Below the pieces are notes generated by a model that was not told where the DNA came from, searched no databases, and saw only the letters and a program-made list of their open reading frames with translations. DNA of 64,000 bases from Mycolicibacterium moriokaense (GTDB lineage Bacteria; Actinomycetota; Actinomycetes; Mycobacteriales; Mycobacteriaceae): contig NZ_AP022560.1 in assembly GCF_010726085.1 (NCBI RefSeq), positions 558,001 through 622,000 on the forward strand, read 5' to 3'. This document shows positions 43,460 to 51,919 of this stretch, one piece after another. Position 1 is the first letter of the stretch. Each line of letters starts with the position of its first letter. The position numbers and the translations under genes are program-made.

Positions 43460-44784
43460 GGATCGGGCTGCTGAGCTACGCGACGTACGTGCCACGGCAC
43501 CGGCTGGGCCGCCGCGTGATCGCCGGCTACGACGAGGACTCAACCACCATGGCCGTCGCCGCAGCCACCGCAGCGCTCGCCAACCAAGCTGCCCCGCATG
43601 CGGTTCTCTTCGCTACCAGCACGCCCGCCTACGCGGACAAGACCAACGCCACCGCCATCCACGCCGCGCTCGGACTACCCGAGCAGATACTGGCAGCCGA
43701 CCTCTGCGGCACCGGTCGCAGCGCCTTCGCCGCGATCGCTTGGGCCGCACAATCGGGCGGTCTGGCGGTGAGTGGCGACGTGCGGGTCGGCCGGCCCGGG
43801 TCCGCCGACGAGAAGTCCGGCGGCGACGGCGCAGCGGCGCTGCTGTTCGGCGACGGTGAGCCCATCGCCGAGGTGCTGGGCACCGCATCACGTACGGAGG
43901 AGTTCCTGGATCGTTGGCGGGCACCGGATTCGGTGACCGGGCAGCAGTGGGAGGAACGCTTCGGGGCCGAGCGATATACGCGGCTGATTCGGGATACGGC
44001 CGCCGATGCGCTGAATGCCGCCGCCATCACCGATGCGGACCACGTCGCACTGGTCTGTCCGAACACGGCCATCGTCAAGCGCGCCGCCACCTTGGTCAAG
44101 GGGCAAAAGTCGGTGGTCACCTCACCGGTCGGCTTCAGCGGTGCCGCCGATGCCGCGATCGCCCTGAGCGCCGCGCTCGACGCCGCCGATCCGGGTGACA
44201 CCATCCTGGTGCTGTCAGCCACCGACGGGTGTGACGCCATGGTGCTACGGGCCACCGGAAAGCTACCGTCAGCGCGGCAGCGGGTACCCCTTGCACAGCA
44301 ATGCGAGGGTGGGTTGCCGGCGCCTGCGCTCACCTATCTGTCCTGGCGCGGGCTGGTCGAACTCGAGCCGCCGCGTCGCCCCGAACCGGACCGGCCGGCG
44401 GCGCCGCCCTCCTCCCGAGGCGCGGGATGGAAGTACGGCCTCACCGGAACACGCTGCCAAGACTGCGATTTCGTCCACATCCCGCCAGCCAGGGTGTGCC
44501 GGCGTTGCGCTGCCGTCGACCGGATGACGCCGGCTCCGGTGGCCGGGCTGGAGGGCACCGTCGTCACCTACACCGTCGACCGGCTCGCGTATTCACCGTC
44601 GCCGCCGATGATCCAGGCCGTCGTCGACGTCGACGGTGGCGGGCGCTGCACGGTGGAGGTTGCCGACGCCGATCCGGACGCGCTGCACGTCGGTGCCCGG
44701 GTGCGGTTCAGCTTCCGCCGCCTGTTCACCGCCGGCGATGTCCACGACTACTTCTGGAAGGCGGTGCTCACCAGTGGCCAGTAA
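43456..44784 (+). CDS. HMG-CoA synthase/KASIII-like protein fused to a zinc-ribbon OB-fold (DUF35) domain
   Basis: The 442-aa protein has residues 1-300 as a thiolase-fold HMG-CoA synthase-like domain with a possible active-site Cys84 (ADLCGTGRSAF). Residues 320-440 form a DUF35 module: a zinc ribbon with four Cys (CQDCDFVHIPPARVCRRC) followed by an OB-fold (TVVTYTVDRLAY...). DUF35 proteins bind thiolase partners and acyl-CoA, as in the steroid aldolase complex ChsH2-Ltp2 and in acetoacetyl-CoA thiolase/HMGCS complexes of archaea. The next gene is such a thiolase, overlapping by 11 bases, so a complex is likely. Confidence 0.85.
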   Translation: MRIGLLSYATYVPRHRLGRRVIAGYDEDSTTMAVAAATAALANQAAPHAVLFATSTPAYADKTNATAIHAALGLPEQILAADLCGTGRSAFAAIAWAAQSGGLAVSGDVRVGRPGSADEKSGGDGAAALLFGDGEPIAEVLGTASRTEEFLDRWRAPDSVTGQQWEERFGAERYTRLIRDTAADALNAAAITDADHVALVCPNTAIVKRAATLVKGQKSVVTSPVGFSGAADAAIALSAALDAADPGDTILVLSATDGCDAMVLRATGKLPSARQRVPLAQQCEGGLPAPALTYLSWRGLVELEPPRRPEPDRPAAPPSSRGAGWKYGLTGTRCQDCDFVHIPPARVCRRCAAVDRMTPAPVAGLEGTVVTYTVDRLAYSPSPPMIQAVVDVDGGGRCTVEVADADPDALHVGARVRFSFRRLFTAGDVHDYFWKAVLTSGQ

Positions 44785-45967
44785 CGGGATCGCGGGACGG
44801 GTCGCGGTGATCGGCATGGGCTGCAGCCGATTCGGAGAACGGTGGGACGCGTCGATCGAGGATCTGGTACTGGAGGCCTACACCGAGTGCCTCGACTCGG
44901 CGGGTATCACCCGCGATGACGTCGACGCCTACTGGCTGGGCACCCTGAGCTCCGGAATGTCCGGGCTGACCCTCAGCCGTCCACTCGGCTCCGACGACAA
45001 GCCGGTCACTCGTGTGGAGAACATGTGCGCCAGCGGCTCGGAGGCGTTCCGCAACGCGTGCTACGCCGTGGCCGCCGGCGCCTACGACGTCGTCATGGCG
45101 GTAGGGGTCGAAAAGCTCAAGGACTCCGGGTTCTCCGGGCTGCTGCGCCAGGACCCGCCGGGCGACGGCACGGCACCCGAGATCTCCATGACCGCACCCG
45201 CGGCGTTCTCGATGCTCGATCCGGCCTACTGCGCCAAGTACGGCACACATCCCGACGAGATGCGGGACGCGATGACCCACGTGGCGTGGAAGAACCACGA
45301 CAACGGGTCGCGAAACCCGAAGGCGCAGTTCCGGTCACCGGTCGCCAAGGAGACGATCGCCATTGCCGCAAAGGTGGCGGGCCGGCTCGGCGTCTTCGAC
45401 TGCTCCGGGGTCTCCGACGGCGCCGCATGCGCCTTGATCGTCCCGGCCGACCGGGCCCACGAGTACACCGAGACACCGATGTATGTCTCGGCGTTGTCGT
45501 TGATCGCCGCATCGGGCCGCGGAGCGCTGGATCCGGCGTATGACTACACCAGCTTTCCCGAAGTCATCAGGTCCGCCAAAGATGCCTACGCACAGGCCGG
45601 AATCGACGATCCTCGTACGCAGCTGTCGCTCGCCGAGGTCCACGACTGCTTCACCCCGACCGAGATCGTGCTCATGGAGGATCTCGGGTTCACCGCACCC
45701 GGTCAGGCCGTGAAGGACGTGCTGGCAGGCGAATTCGACGCCGACGGCCGCCTGCCGGTCAACCCCGACGGCGGATTGAAGAGCTTCGGCCATCCGGTCG
45801 GTGCGAGTGGTCTACGCATGCTCTACGAAGCGTGGCTGCAGTTCCGCGGCCAGGCGGGGGAACGCCAACTGGCCGACCCGCATACCGCCCTCACACATAA
45901 CCTCGGAGGCCGGCCCGGCGGCTGCGTGTCCTTCGTCTCCGTGGTCACCCGCGAACGCAAACACTAG
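44774..45967 (+). CDS. SCP-x/Ltp-type thiolase-like protein
   Basis: The 397-aa protein is read from the GTG at 44774, which overlaps the DUF35-fusion gene by 11 bases. The nucleophile is Cys85 (NMCASGSEAF) and the His is His340 (GHPVGASG). The C-terminal NLGGRPGGCVSF has a third Cys (384). This pattern matches the SCP2-thiolase/Ltp group that acts on sterol side chains or as retro-aldolase with DUF35 partners. The pairing with the upstream OB-fold fusion supports a two-protein complex. Confidence 0.9.
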   Translation: MASNGIAGRVAVIGMGCSRFGERWDASIEDLVLEAYTECLDSAGITRDDVDAYWLGTLSSGMSGLTLSRPLGSDDKPVTRVENMCASGSEAFRNACYAVAAGAYDVVMAVGVEKLKDSGFSGLLRQDPPGDGTAPEISMTAPAAFSMLDPAYCAKYGTHPDEMRDAMTHVAWKNHDNGSRNPKAQFRSPVAKETIAIAAKVAGRLGVFDCSGVSDGAACALIVPADRAHEYTETPMYVSALSLIAASGRGALDPAYDYTSFPEVIRSAKDAYAQAGIDDPRTQLSLAEVHDCFTPTEIVLMEDLGFTAPGQAVKDVLAGEFDADGRLPVNPDGGLKSFGHPVGASGLRMLYEAWLQFRGQAGERQLADPHTALTHNLGGRPGGCVSFVSVVTRERKH

Positions 45968-45996
45968 ACCCATTTAGAAACAGAGGAGTTCGAGCA

Positions 45997-46857
45997 GTGC
46001 CAGGTGTAGCAGACAGAGTCGTCATCGTCACGGGAGCCGGAGGTGGCCTCGGCCGCTCGTACGCGCGCTTCCTTGCGTCGAACGGCGCGCTCGTCGTCGT
46101 CAACGATCTCGGCGGTGCCCGCGACGGAACCGGGTCGGGTACCAGCATGGCCGATTCGGTGGTCGAGGAGATCCGCGCCGCCGGTGGCCGCGCGGTCGCG
46201 AACTATTCGTCGGTGGCCACCGCTGAGGGCGCGGCGGAGATCGTCGAGACCGCGCTCAGCGAGTTCGGCGCGGTCCACGGCGTCGTCAGCAACGCAGGCA
46301 TCCTGCGCGACGGCGCCTTCCACAAGATGACCGACGAGAACTGGGATTCGGTGCTGAAGGTCCACCTCTACGGCGGTTTCAACGTGATCCGCGCGGCGTG
46401 GACCCACTTCCGGGAACAGCAGTTCGGCCGGGTCGTGGTGGCCACCTCCACCAGCGGGCTGTACGGAAACTTCGGGCAGGCGAACTACGGCGCCGCCAAG
46501 GCGGGTCTGGTCGGGTTGATCAACACCCTCGCCATCGAGGGTGCGAAGTACAACATCACCGCCAACGCCATCGCGCCGCTGGCCGCCACCCGGATGACCG
46601 CCGACATCGCACCGCAGGAAGTGCTGGACAAGCTCGATCCGGAGCTTGTCGCCCCCGCGGTCGGCTACCTGGTCAGCGAGGAGAACCACGACACCGCTTC
46701 GGTTTTCGTCGTCGGCGGCGGCCTGGTGCAACGGCACGCGCTGTTCCAGAACGACGGTGTCACCTTCTCCGCACCGCCCACGCTGGAAGAGATCACCGGC
46801 CGGTGGAGCGAGATCAGCGATATGGCCAACGCCAAACTCGGTACCAACCCGGTGTAG
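45997..46857 (+). CDS. SDR, MFP2-like 3-hydroxyacyl-CoA dehydrogenase type
   Basis: The 286-aa protein is read from a GTG, with an AGAGGAG ribosome-binding site at 45982..45988. It has VTGAGGGLGRSYA, NDLGG, SNAGILRD and NYGAAKAGL (Tyr-x-x-x-Lys). The long NDLGGARDGTGSG loop and C-terminal tail resemble the dehydrogenase part of the peroxisomal multifunctional enzyme type 2, which oxidises 3-hydroxyacyl-CoA of branched or sterol side chains. It is followed three bases later by a CoA ligase. Confidence 0.88.
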   Translation: MPGVADRVVIVTGAGGGLGRSYARFLASNGALVVVNDLGGARDGTGSGTSMADSVVEEIRAAGGRAVANYSSVATAEGAAEIVETALSEFGAVHGVVSNAGILRDGAFHKMTDENWDSVLKVHLYGGFNVIRAAWTHFREQQFGRVVVATSTSGLYGNFGQANYGAAKAGLVGLINTLAIEGAKYNITANAIAPLAATRMTADIAPQEVLDKLDPELVAPAVGYLVSEENHDTASVFVVGGGLVQRHALFQNDGVTFSAPPTLEEITGRWSEISDMANAKLGTNPV

Positions 46858-46860
46858 CCG

Positions 46861-48474
46861 GTGACCGTCGAGCGTTGCCTGCAGCAGTCGTACTGGCCGG
46901 CCGACCGCACAGTCGATCTGGTACAGGCGTCGGTGGGAGAGGTACTGGCACAACGAAGTGCCGAGTACCCGGACCGGCAGGCACTCGTCGGGACCCGGCA
47001 CGGTACCGGGGAAGAGGTACGGCTGTCCTACCGGCAGCTGTACGACGAGGCAACCCGGGTGGCGACCGCACTGTCGCGGCTCGCCACCCGGGGTGACCAC
47101 GTCGCGTTGTGGGCGCCGAACGTCGTGGAATGGCCGATCATCCAGTACGGCGCTGCGTTGGCCGGGATGGTGTTGGTCGCCCTGAACCCGGTGCTCCGCG
47201 ACGCCGAACTGGAATACGCGCTCACCCATTCGGGCGCCAAGGTGCTGCTGCACGCCGACGTCAGTCGCGACTACCGGATGGCCGAGGTCGCCGAGCGCGT
47301 CTGCGCGGGAATCCCAGGTCTGCAACGGATCTCGTTGTCCGCCGACGAATGGCGAGCCTCCGAGCCGGATCCCTCGGCGGTCGCGCAGGTCGGCGCCGAC
47401 GACATCGCGATGCTGCAGTACACCTCCGGAACCACCGGCCGTCCGAAGGGCGTCCTGCTCACCCACCAGGCGTTGGTGAACGTGGCGAAACTGACCCTGA
47501 CCGCGGCGGAAGCGCCCCAGGGCGCGGTCTGCGTCAACCCGTTGCCGATGTTCCACACGGCCGGATGTGTGATCGCCACGCTGGGCCCGCTGTGGCTGGG
47601 CGGCACCGCGGTGCTGATCGAACGGTTCACGCCGGCAGACGCGCTGGCCACCCTGCACGCCGAACAACCCGATGTGCTGTTCTACGTCCCCGCGGTCCTC
47701 GACGCCCTGCTGGCCGCGCAACGGGCGGCGGACACTCCGGGCTCGCAGATCGCGATCATCATGGGCGGGGCGGCCCTGGTTCCCCCGACGATGATCGACG
47801 GTGCCACCGAGGTTTTCGGTGCCACCGTGCTGAACCTGTTCGGGCAGACCGAGCTGGCGCCGGTGTTGTCGATGACCCGTCCCGGCGACAGCCGTTCGGA
47901 ACGCCTCACCACGGTGGGACGTCCGCTGCCCCAGGTGGACTGCAAGATCGTCGATCCGAACACCGGGGCCGTGGTGGCGTTGGGCGAGCCGGGGGAGATC
48001 TGTGCGCGGGGCTACCAACAGTTGGTCGGCTACCTCCACGATCCGGCGGCGACGAAAGCGGCTGTCGATGCCGATGGATTCGTCCACACCGGCGACCTGG
48101 GTTCGATGGACGAGCGCGGAAACCTCACCGTCACCGGCCGGCTCAAGGACATCATCATCCGCGGCGGAGAGAACATCGCGCCCGCCGATGTCGAACAGCA
48201 GCTCGCCGGACATGACGCGGTGACCGACCTCGCGGTGGTCGGCATCCCAGACGACCGGTGGGGCGAGGTCGTCGCAGCGGTCTTCCGGAGTGCGGGGGAG
48301 CCCGAAGCCGTGAAGAGAACACTTGTCGCCCAGGCACAGTCGCGGCTTGCCCCCTATAAAGTGCCGTCCCGGTGGTTCGTCACCGACACCGAGTTTCCGG
48401 TCACACCGACCGGGAAGGTGCGCAAGTTCGAGCTCCGCGACGCGGTACTGCGTGGTGAGTTGCAGGAGTTATGA
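46861..48474 (+). CDS. Acyl-CoA synthetase (AMP-binding, FadD-like)
   Basis: The 537-aa protein has the P-loop-like AMP motif QYTSGTTGRPKGVLL, the motif NLFGQTE, and the C-terminal GRLKDIIIRGGENI and PTGKVRKFEL. It would activate a carboxylic acid with ATP and CoA. It begins with GTG three bases after the SDR stop and ends overlapping the second synthetase gene. Substrate specificity cannot be read. Confidence 0.92.
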   Translation: MTVERCLQQSYWPADRTVDLVQASVGEVLAQRSAEYPDRQALVGTRHGTGEEVRLSYRQLYDEATRVATALSRLATRGDHVALWAPNVVEWPIIQYGAALAGMVLVALNPVLRDAELEYALTHSGAKVLLHADVSRDYRMAEVAERVCAGIPGLQRISLSADEWRASEPDPSAVAQVGADDIAMLQYTSGTTGRPKGVLLTHQALVNVAKLTLTAAEAPQGAVCVNPLPMFHTAGCVIATLGPLWLGGTAVLIERFTPADALATLHAEQPDVLFYVPAVLDALLAAQRAADTPGSQIAIIMGGAALVPPTMIDGATEVFGATVLNLFGQTELAPVLSMTRPGDSRSERLTTVGRPLPQVDCKIVDPNTGAVVALGEPGEICARGYQQLVGYLHDPAATKAAVDADGFVHTGDLGSMDERGNLTVTGRLKDIIIRGGENIAPADVEQQLAGHDAVTDLAVVGIPDDRWGEVVAAVFRSAGEPEAVKRTLVAQAQSRLAPYKVPSRWFVTDTEFPVTPTGKVRKFELRDAVLRGELQEL

Positions 48475-50099
48475 GAACCGTCGCGGAGATCGAGGAGTGC
48501 CGGCAACAGCTGCGTGACAGATTTCCGGTGTGGCAGCCGCGCAGCCTCGCCGGTTGGCTCGACGAGTGCGCGCGTCGGTACGGTGCGCGGCCCTTCGTCA
48601 TCACCGACGACGTGACGCTGAGCTACGCCGATGTCGCCGAACAGTCGCGCCGCATCGCGGCCGGCCTGGTCGAGCTCGGCGTCGTGCCGGGCGACCGGGT
48701 CGGCATGGTGATGGCCAACTATCCGGAGTTCGTCACCGTGAAGTTCGCCATCGCCCGCGCAGGCGCCATCGCCGTGCCATTCAACTATCTGTACCAGGCG
48801 ACCGAGCTCGGATTCGTGCTGGACGACTCCGGTTGCCGGGTGCTGGTGACCATGACGGGGTTTGGGACGCTCGACTACCAGGCGATGTTGGATCAGATTG
48901 CGCCGCAGTGGGATAGCGATCTGGCAGCGTATCGCGTCGTGTTGCTCGACACCGACGGCACCGCGCGCCCGGGGGTGCGCACCGTCGCCGATCTGGTGGC
49001 GACCGCTGGGCCGGCACCGGAGCTCGCCGTGGCCCCGGATGCGCCGGGCGACATGTTGTACACCTCAGGGACGACCGGATCGCCGAAAGGCGTGCTGGTA
49101 TCGCACGACAGCGTGCTGCGCACCGCGTACGCGTCCGCGTTGACCCGCGGCTATCAGGACGGTCGCCGAATCCTGTTCTCGCTGCCGTGCTATCACATGT
49201 TCGGCTACGTCGAGGGTCTGCTGTCGGTGATGTTCGTCGGTGGAGCCATCGTGCCGCAGCCGTCCTTCTCCGCCGAGGGTTATTTCGCCGGGATCGAACG
49301 GCACCGGGCCAATGACATCCTGTGCGTACCGACCATGGCGGTTGCGATGGTGCAGTCGACGGCCCGCCGCGACTATGACCTCAGCTCGCTGGAGGCGGTG
49401 CTCTGCGGATCGGCGCCGGCGCCGATCTGGTTGTGGCAGCAAGTGGAACGTGACTTCGGCGTGGACGAGATCGTGACCGGTTACGGGATGACCGAGTGCG
49501 GCGGGGCGATGACGCTGACCCTGCCCGAGGACCCCCTGCACCTGACATCGGAGACGGTGGGCCGCCCGAAGCTCGCGGGCGCCGCATCGGTTCCCGGCAC
49601 CGACGCGTTGGTCGTCTACGAGTCGGTCGACGGAGAACTGGTGTCCCACGGGCCAGCAACGATGCTCGGCTATTGGAACCGCCCTGCGGAGACGTCTGCG
49701 GCGCTGCGCGACGGCCGGCTGTTCTCCGGCGACCTCGGTGTGGTGCGCGCGGACGGCTATCTCGAGCTGACGGGCCGCAGCAAGGAGCTCTACAAGAGCG
49801 GCGGCGAACTGGTGATGCCGAAGGAGATCGAGGAGCTGCTGCAGCGGCATCCGGGAATCAGCCAAGCATTCGCGTTCGGACTGACCGATGAACGCTGGGG
49901 CGAAATCGGTTGTGTAGTCGTCGTTCCCGCGCTGGGTGCAGAGCTGACCGAGACGGACGTGCTCGAGCACTGTCGCGGCAACCTCGCGCGATTCAAGGTG
50001 CCCAAGCGGGTGGTGTTCTACGACGCCGATGCGCTGCCGACAACCCCGACCGGTAAGGTGCAGAAGTTCCGATTGGTCGAGGAGGTCAGCAGATGCTGA
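48471..50099 (+). CDS. Acyl-CoA synthetase (AMP-binding, FadD-like)
   Basis: The 542-aa protein has an ATGA overlap with the preceding synthetase. It has MLYTSGTTGSPKGVLVSHD, TGYGMTECGG, GRSKELYKSGGELVMPKEIE and the Lys-containing end PTGKVQKFRL. It differs enough from its neighbour to have another substrate. It is the last gene of the operon that starts at 37892 and is followed by a strong hairpin at 50213..50272. Confidence 0.92.
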   Translation: MRTVAEIEECRQQLRDRFPVWQPRSLAGWLDECARRYGARPFVITDDVTLSYADVAEQSRRIAAGLVELGVVPGDRVGMVMANYPEFVTVKFAIARAGAIAVPFNYLYQATELGFVLDDSGCRVLVTMTGFGTLDYQAMLDQIAPQWDSDLAAYRVVLLDTDGTARPGVRTVADLVATAGPAPELAVAPDAPGDMLYTSGTTGSPKGVLVSHDSVLRTAYASALTRGYQDGRRILFSLPCYHMFGYVEGLLSVMFVGGAIVPQPSFSAEGYFAGIERHRANDILCVPTMAVAMVQSTARRDYDLSSLEAVLCGSAPAPIWLWQQVERDFGVDEIVTGYGMTECGGAMTLTLPEDPLHLTSETVGRPKLAGAASVPGTDALVVYESVDGELVSHGPATMLGYWNRPAETSAALRDGRLFSGDLGVVRADGYLELTGRSKELYKSGGELVMPKEIEELLQRHPGISQAFAFGLTDERWGEIGCVVVVPALGAELTETDVLEHCRGNLARFKVPKRVVFYDADALPTTPTGKVQKFRLVEEVSRC

Positions 50100-50212
50100 C
50101 GGCACCCGCATCCGCGCGCATGACGCCGACGGTGTCGTCACCGCGCCAGTGGTCCGTCCTCGTGTTCAACCGCTGGCATGTGGAAGTCCGGGTGGGCCGC
50201 CGGTTGAGCTCA

Positions 50213-50272
50213 GCGAGCAGACGCGAAAACCCCCAAAATCAGCCGATTTAAGGGGTGTTCACGTCTGCTCGC
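50213..50272. terminator. Long hairpin between convergent genes
   Basis: GCGAGCAGACG (50213..50223) pairs with CGTCTGCTCGC (50262..50272), and inside it ACCCC (50229..50233) pairs with GGGGT (50252..50256), giving a two-part stem with an A/T-rich loop. It lies between the ends of the rightward synthetase operon and the leftward MBL-fold gene, so it could end both transcripts; the right arm lies within the last codons of the leftward gene. Hairpins with a GAGCAGACG arm recur between mycobacterial genes (recalled). Confidence 0.65.
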
Positions 50273-51314
50273 GGGAGGAACTCACGGCGAAGGTGCTCAC
50301 TTCGCAGGATTCATCGGTGCACAGCACACCCGTGCTCGCCAGCAGCTCGAGATGCGCCTGCACCTCGAGGACAGCCGCCATCTGATGGATGGTGTCCAGC
50401 TCGGCCAACGCGCGTTCGTGCCGGGTCCACCGCATGCGGCAGGCCGCCGCGAACGCGGTCGAGGCACCGGCGGCCACCAGGTCGGTGATCAGCGTCAGCC
50501 GCTGGTCGTGGTGGTCGAGCAACTCCTGGGAGCGCCGGCGGGTGAAGTGGTCGGTGTCGCCGTGCGCGGGCAGCATGCGAAGGTCTTCGAGATCGAGAAA
50601 CAGCCGAAGCGACTGGAGAAATGACCGCAGCGGCAACTGCTCTGGTGCGCGTTCGAACGCGATGGACGGGGTGATTCGGGGCAGCAGGTGATCGCCGGTG
50701 AACGCCAAGCCCGATGTTTCGAAGACCATGTGTCCTCGGGTGTGACCGGGCGTGGCACGCGCGGTGACGCTCACCCCGCCGCCTGCATCGAACGTGTCGC
50801 CGTCCTGCAACCAGCGATCCGGGGCCGTGAACGGCATATCGCGTTCGTAGGGCTCCCACTGCAATGCCGCTACCGCCGCGGCGAGCTCTGGAGCGCCGGC
50901 CCGCACCAACATCGGCACCTGGGTTGGGTGCACCCCTTCCAGCGGATCGAATCCCGCGATGCTGTGACGCTCCTCGGAACCCAGCATCAGTTCGACCCCT
51001 AGCTGGTCGCGCCACTTCACCGCCTGGGTGTAGTGGTCCCAATGCGCGTGGGTGACGAGGATGCCGCGGACGTCCGACGGGGTGTAGCCGAGCGCCGCCA
51101 GTCCATTGATCAGGGTCGCTTCCGACTCGGCCGACGCCCACCCCGGGTCGATCAGTGTGACCCCGGCACCGGTGCCGATCGCGTAGGCGTTCACGACCTT
51201 GAGGTCCGGCAACGGCAGGGGAAGCGGGATCCTGGTGACGGTGTGCCCGGCGGTGTCCAGCAGGGTCTCGGGGGTGCGGGGAATGTACCGCGACGGCTCG
51301 ACCTGAGACTTCAT
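50259..51314 (-). CDS. Metallo-beta-lactamase-fold hydrolase
   Basis: The 351-aa protein has the MBL metal-binding motif LVTHAHWDH (residues 87-94), PGHTRGH, and FTGDHLL. A helical C-terminal domain (residues 250-350) includes a basic WTRHERALAELDTIHQMAAV segment. These proteins resemble the LACTB2-like or YflN-type hydrolases that cleave thioesters or phosphate esters. It is transcribed leftward from the same promoter gap as the MaoC operon and may be co-regulated with it; the reaction is unknown. Confidence 0.85.
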   Translation of the reverse strand: MKSQVEPSRYIPRTPETLLDTAGHTVTRIPLPLPLPDLKVVNAYAIGTGAGVTLIDPGWASAESEATLINGLAALGYTPSDVRGILVTHAHWDHYTQAVKWRDQLGVELMLGSEERHSIAGFDPLEGVHPTQVPMLVRAGAPELAAAVAALQWEPYERDMPFTAPDRWLQDGDTFDAGGGVSVTARATPGHTRGHMVFETSGLAFTGDHLLPRITPSIAFERAPEQLPLRSFLQSLRLFLDLEDLRMLPAHGDTDHFTRRRSQELLDHHDQRLTLITDLVAAGASTAFAAACRMRWTRHERALAELDTIHQMAAVLEVQAHLELLASTGVLCTDESCEVSTFAVSSSREQT

Positions 51315-51405
51315 GTGCGCGCTCCCTCACCGGTTGTCACAATAATTTAACAGAGAATCGAAAATCTGCTACGGTGGGCCTTGGGAGCGGTGCTGACGTG
51401 TATCT

Positions 51406-51435
51406 CATGAGTTGAATTGAAATTAAAAACTCATG
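51406..51435. promoter_or_regulatory. 8-bp-arm inverted repeat in the MaoC/MBL divergent promoter
   Basis: CATGAGTT (51406..51413) and AACTCATG (51428..51435) are perfect complements 14 bases apart, with an A/T-rich interior. The element is 31 bases upstream of the maoC start and 91 bases from the divergent MBL gene start, in the 152-base AT-rich gap. It is a plausible regulator site for both transcription units. Confidence 0.5.
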
Positions 51436-51466
51436 CTGGAGGCGAGCCCTAAACTCAGGAGGCCGT

Positions 51467-51919
51467 ATGGAGATCTATCCGACGCTGCAAGACTTCATCG
51501 ACGCTGCCGGGACCGAACTCGGCCCCACCGACTGGCTCGAGGTCACCCAGGACCGGGTGAACTTGTTCGCCGACGCCACCGGTGACCACCAGTGGATCCA
51601 CGTCGACCCCGAGCGGGCGGCGAAGGGCCCCTTCGGGGGCACCATCGCGCATGGCTTGCTCACCCTGTCGCTGTTGCCCCACTTCATGTACCAGCTGTAC
51701 CGAGTCGACGGTGTCACGATGGCGATCAACTACGGCCTCAACAAGGTCCGCTTCATCTCCCCCGTAGCGGTCGGTGCGAAGATTCGTGCGCGCTCAACGA
51801 TTTCCGAGGTCGCCACCGTCAATGGCGGCGCGCAGGCCACCATGGTCACCACCATCGAGATCGACGGCTCCGAGAAACCGGCCGCAGTCATCGAATCGGT
51901 CATCCGCTATGTCGCTTGA
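51467..51919 (+). CDS. MaoC-type (R)-enoyl-CoA hydratase
   Basis: The 150-aa protein starts at an ATG preceded by AGGAGG. It has a hot-dog fold with the hydratase segment FADATGDHQWIHVDPERA, which carries the Asp and His of MaoC dehydratases, followed by FGGTIAHGLLTLSLLP. The length is normal for a single-domain enzyme. It would hydrate an enoyl-CoA to (R)-3-hydroxyacyl-CoA. It is the first gene of the second catabolic operon and overlaps the SnoaL-crotonase gene by 11 bases. Confidence 0.92.
   Translation: MEIYPTLQDFIDAAGTELGPTDWLEVTQDRVNLFADATGDHQWIHVDPERAAKGPFGGTIAHGLLTLSLLPHFMYQLYRVDGVTMAINYGLNKVRFISPVAVGAKIRARSTISEVATVNGGAQATMVTTIEIDGSEKPAAVIESVIRYVA

Noticed and set aside
45964-48213. 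A 749-codon open frame on the minus strand
   Set aside because: It is antisense to the well-supported SDR and acyl-CoA synthetase genes, has Arg/Gly/His-rich composition typical of the complement of high-GC genes, and no recognisable domain.
50093-50251. A 52-codon frame after the second synthetase, overlapping its stop
   Set aside because: It has no family resemblance, runs into the left arm and loop of the terminator hairpin, and has Arg/Ser-rich low-quality composition.
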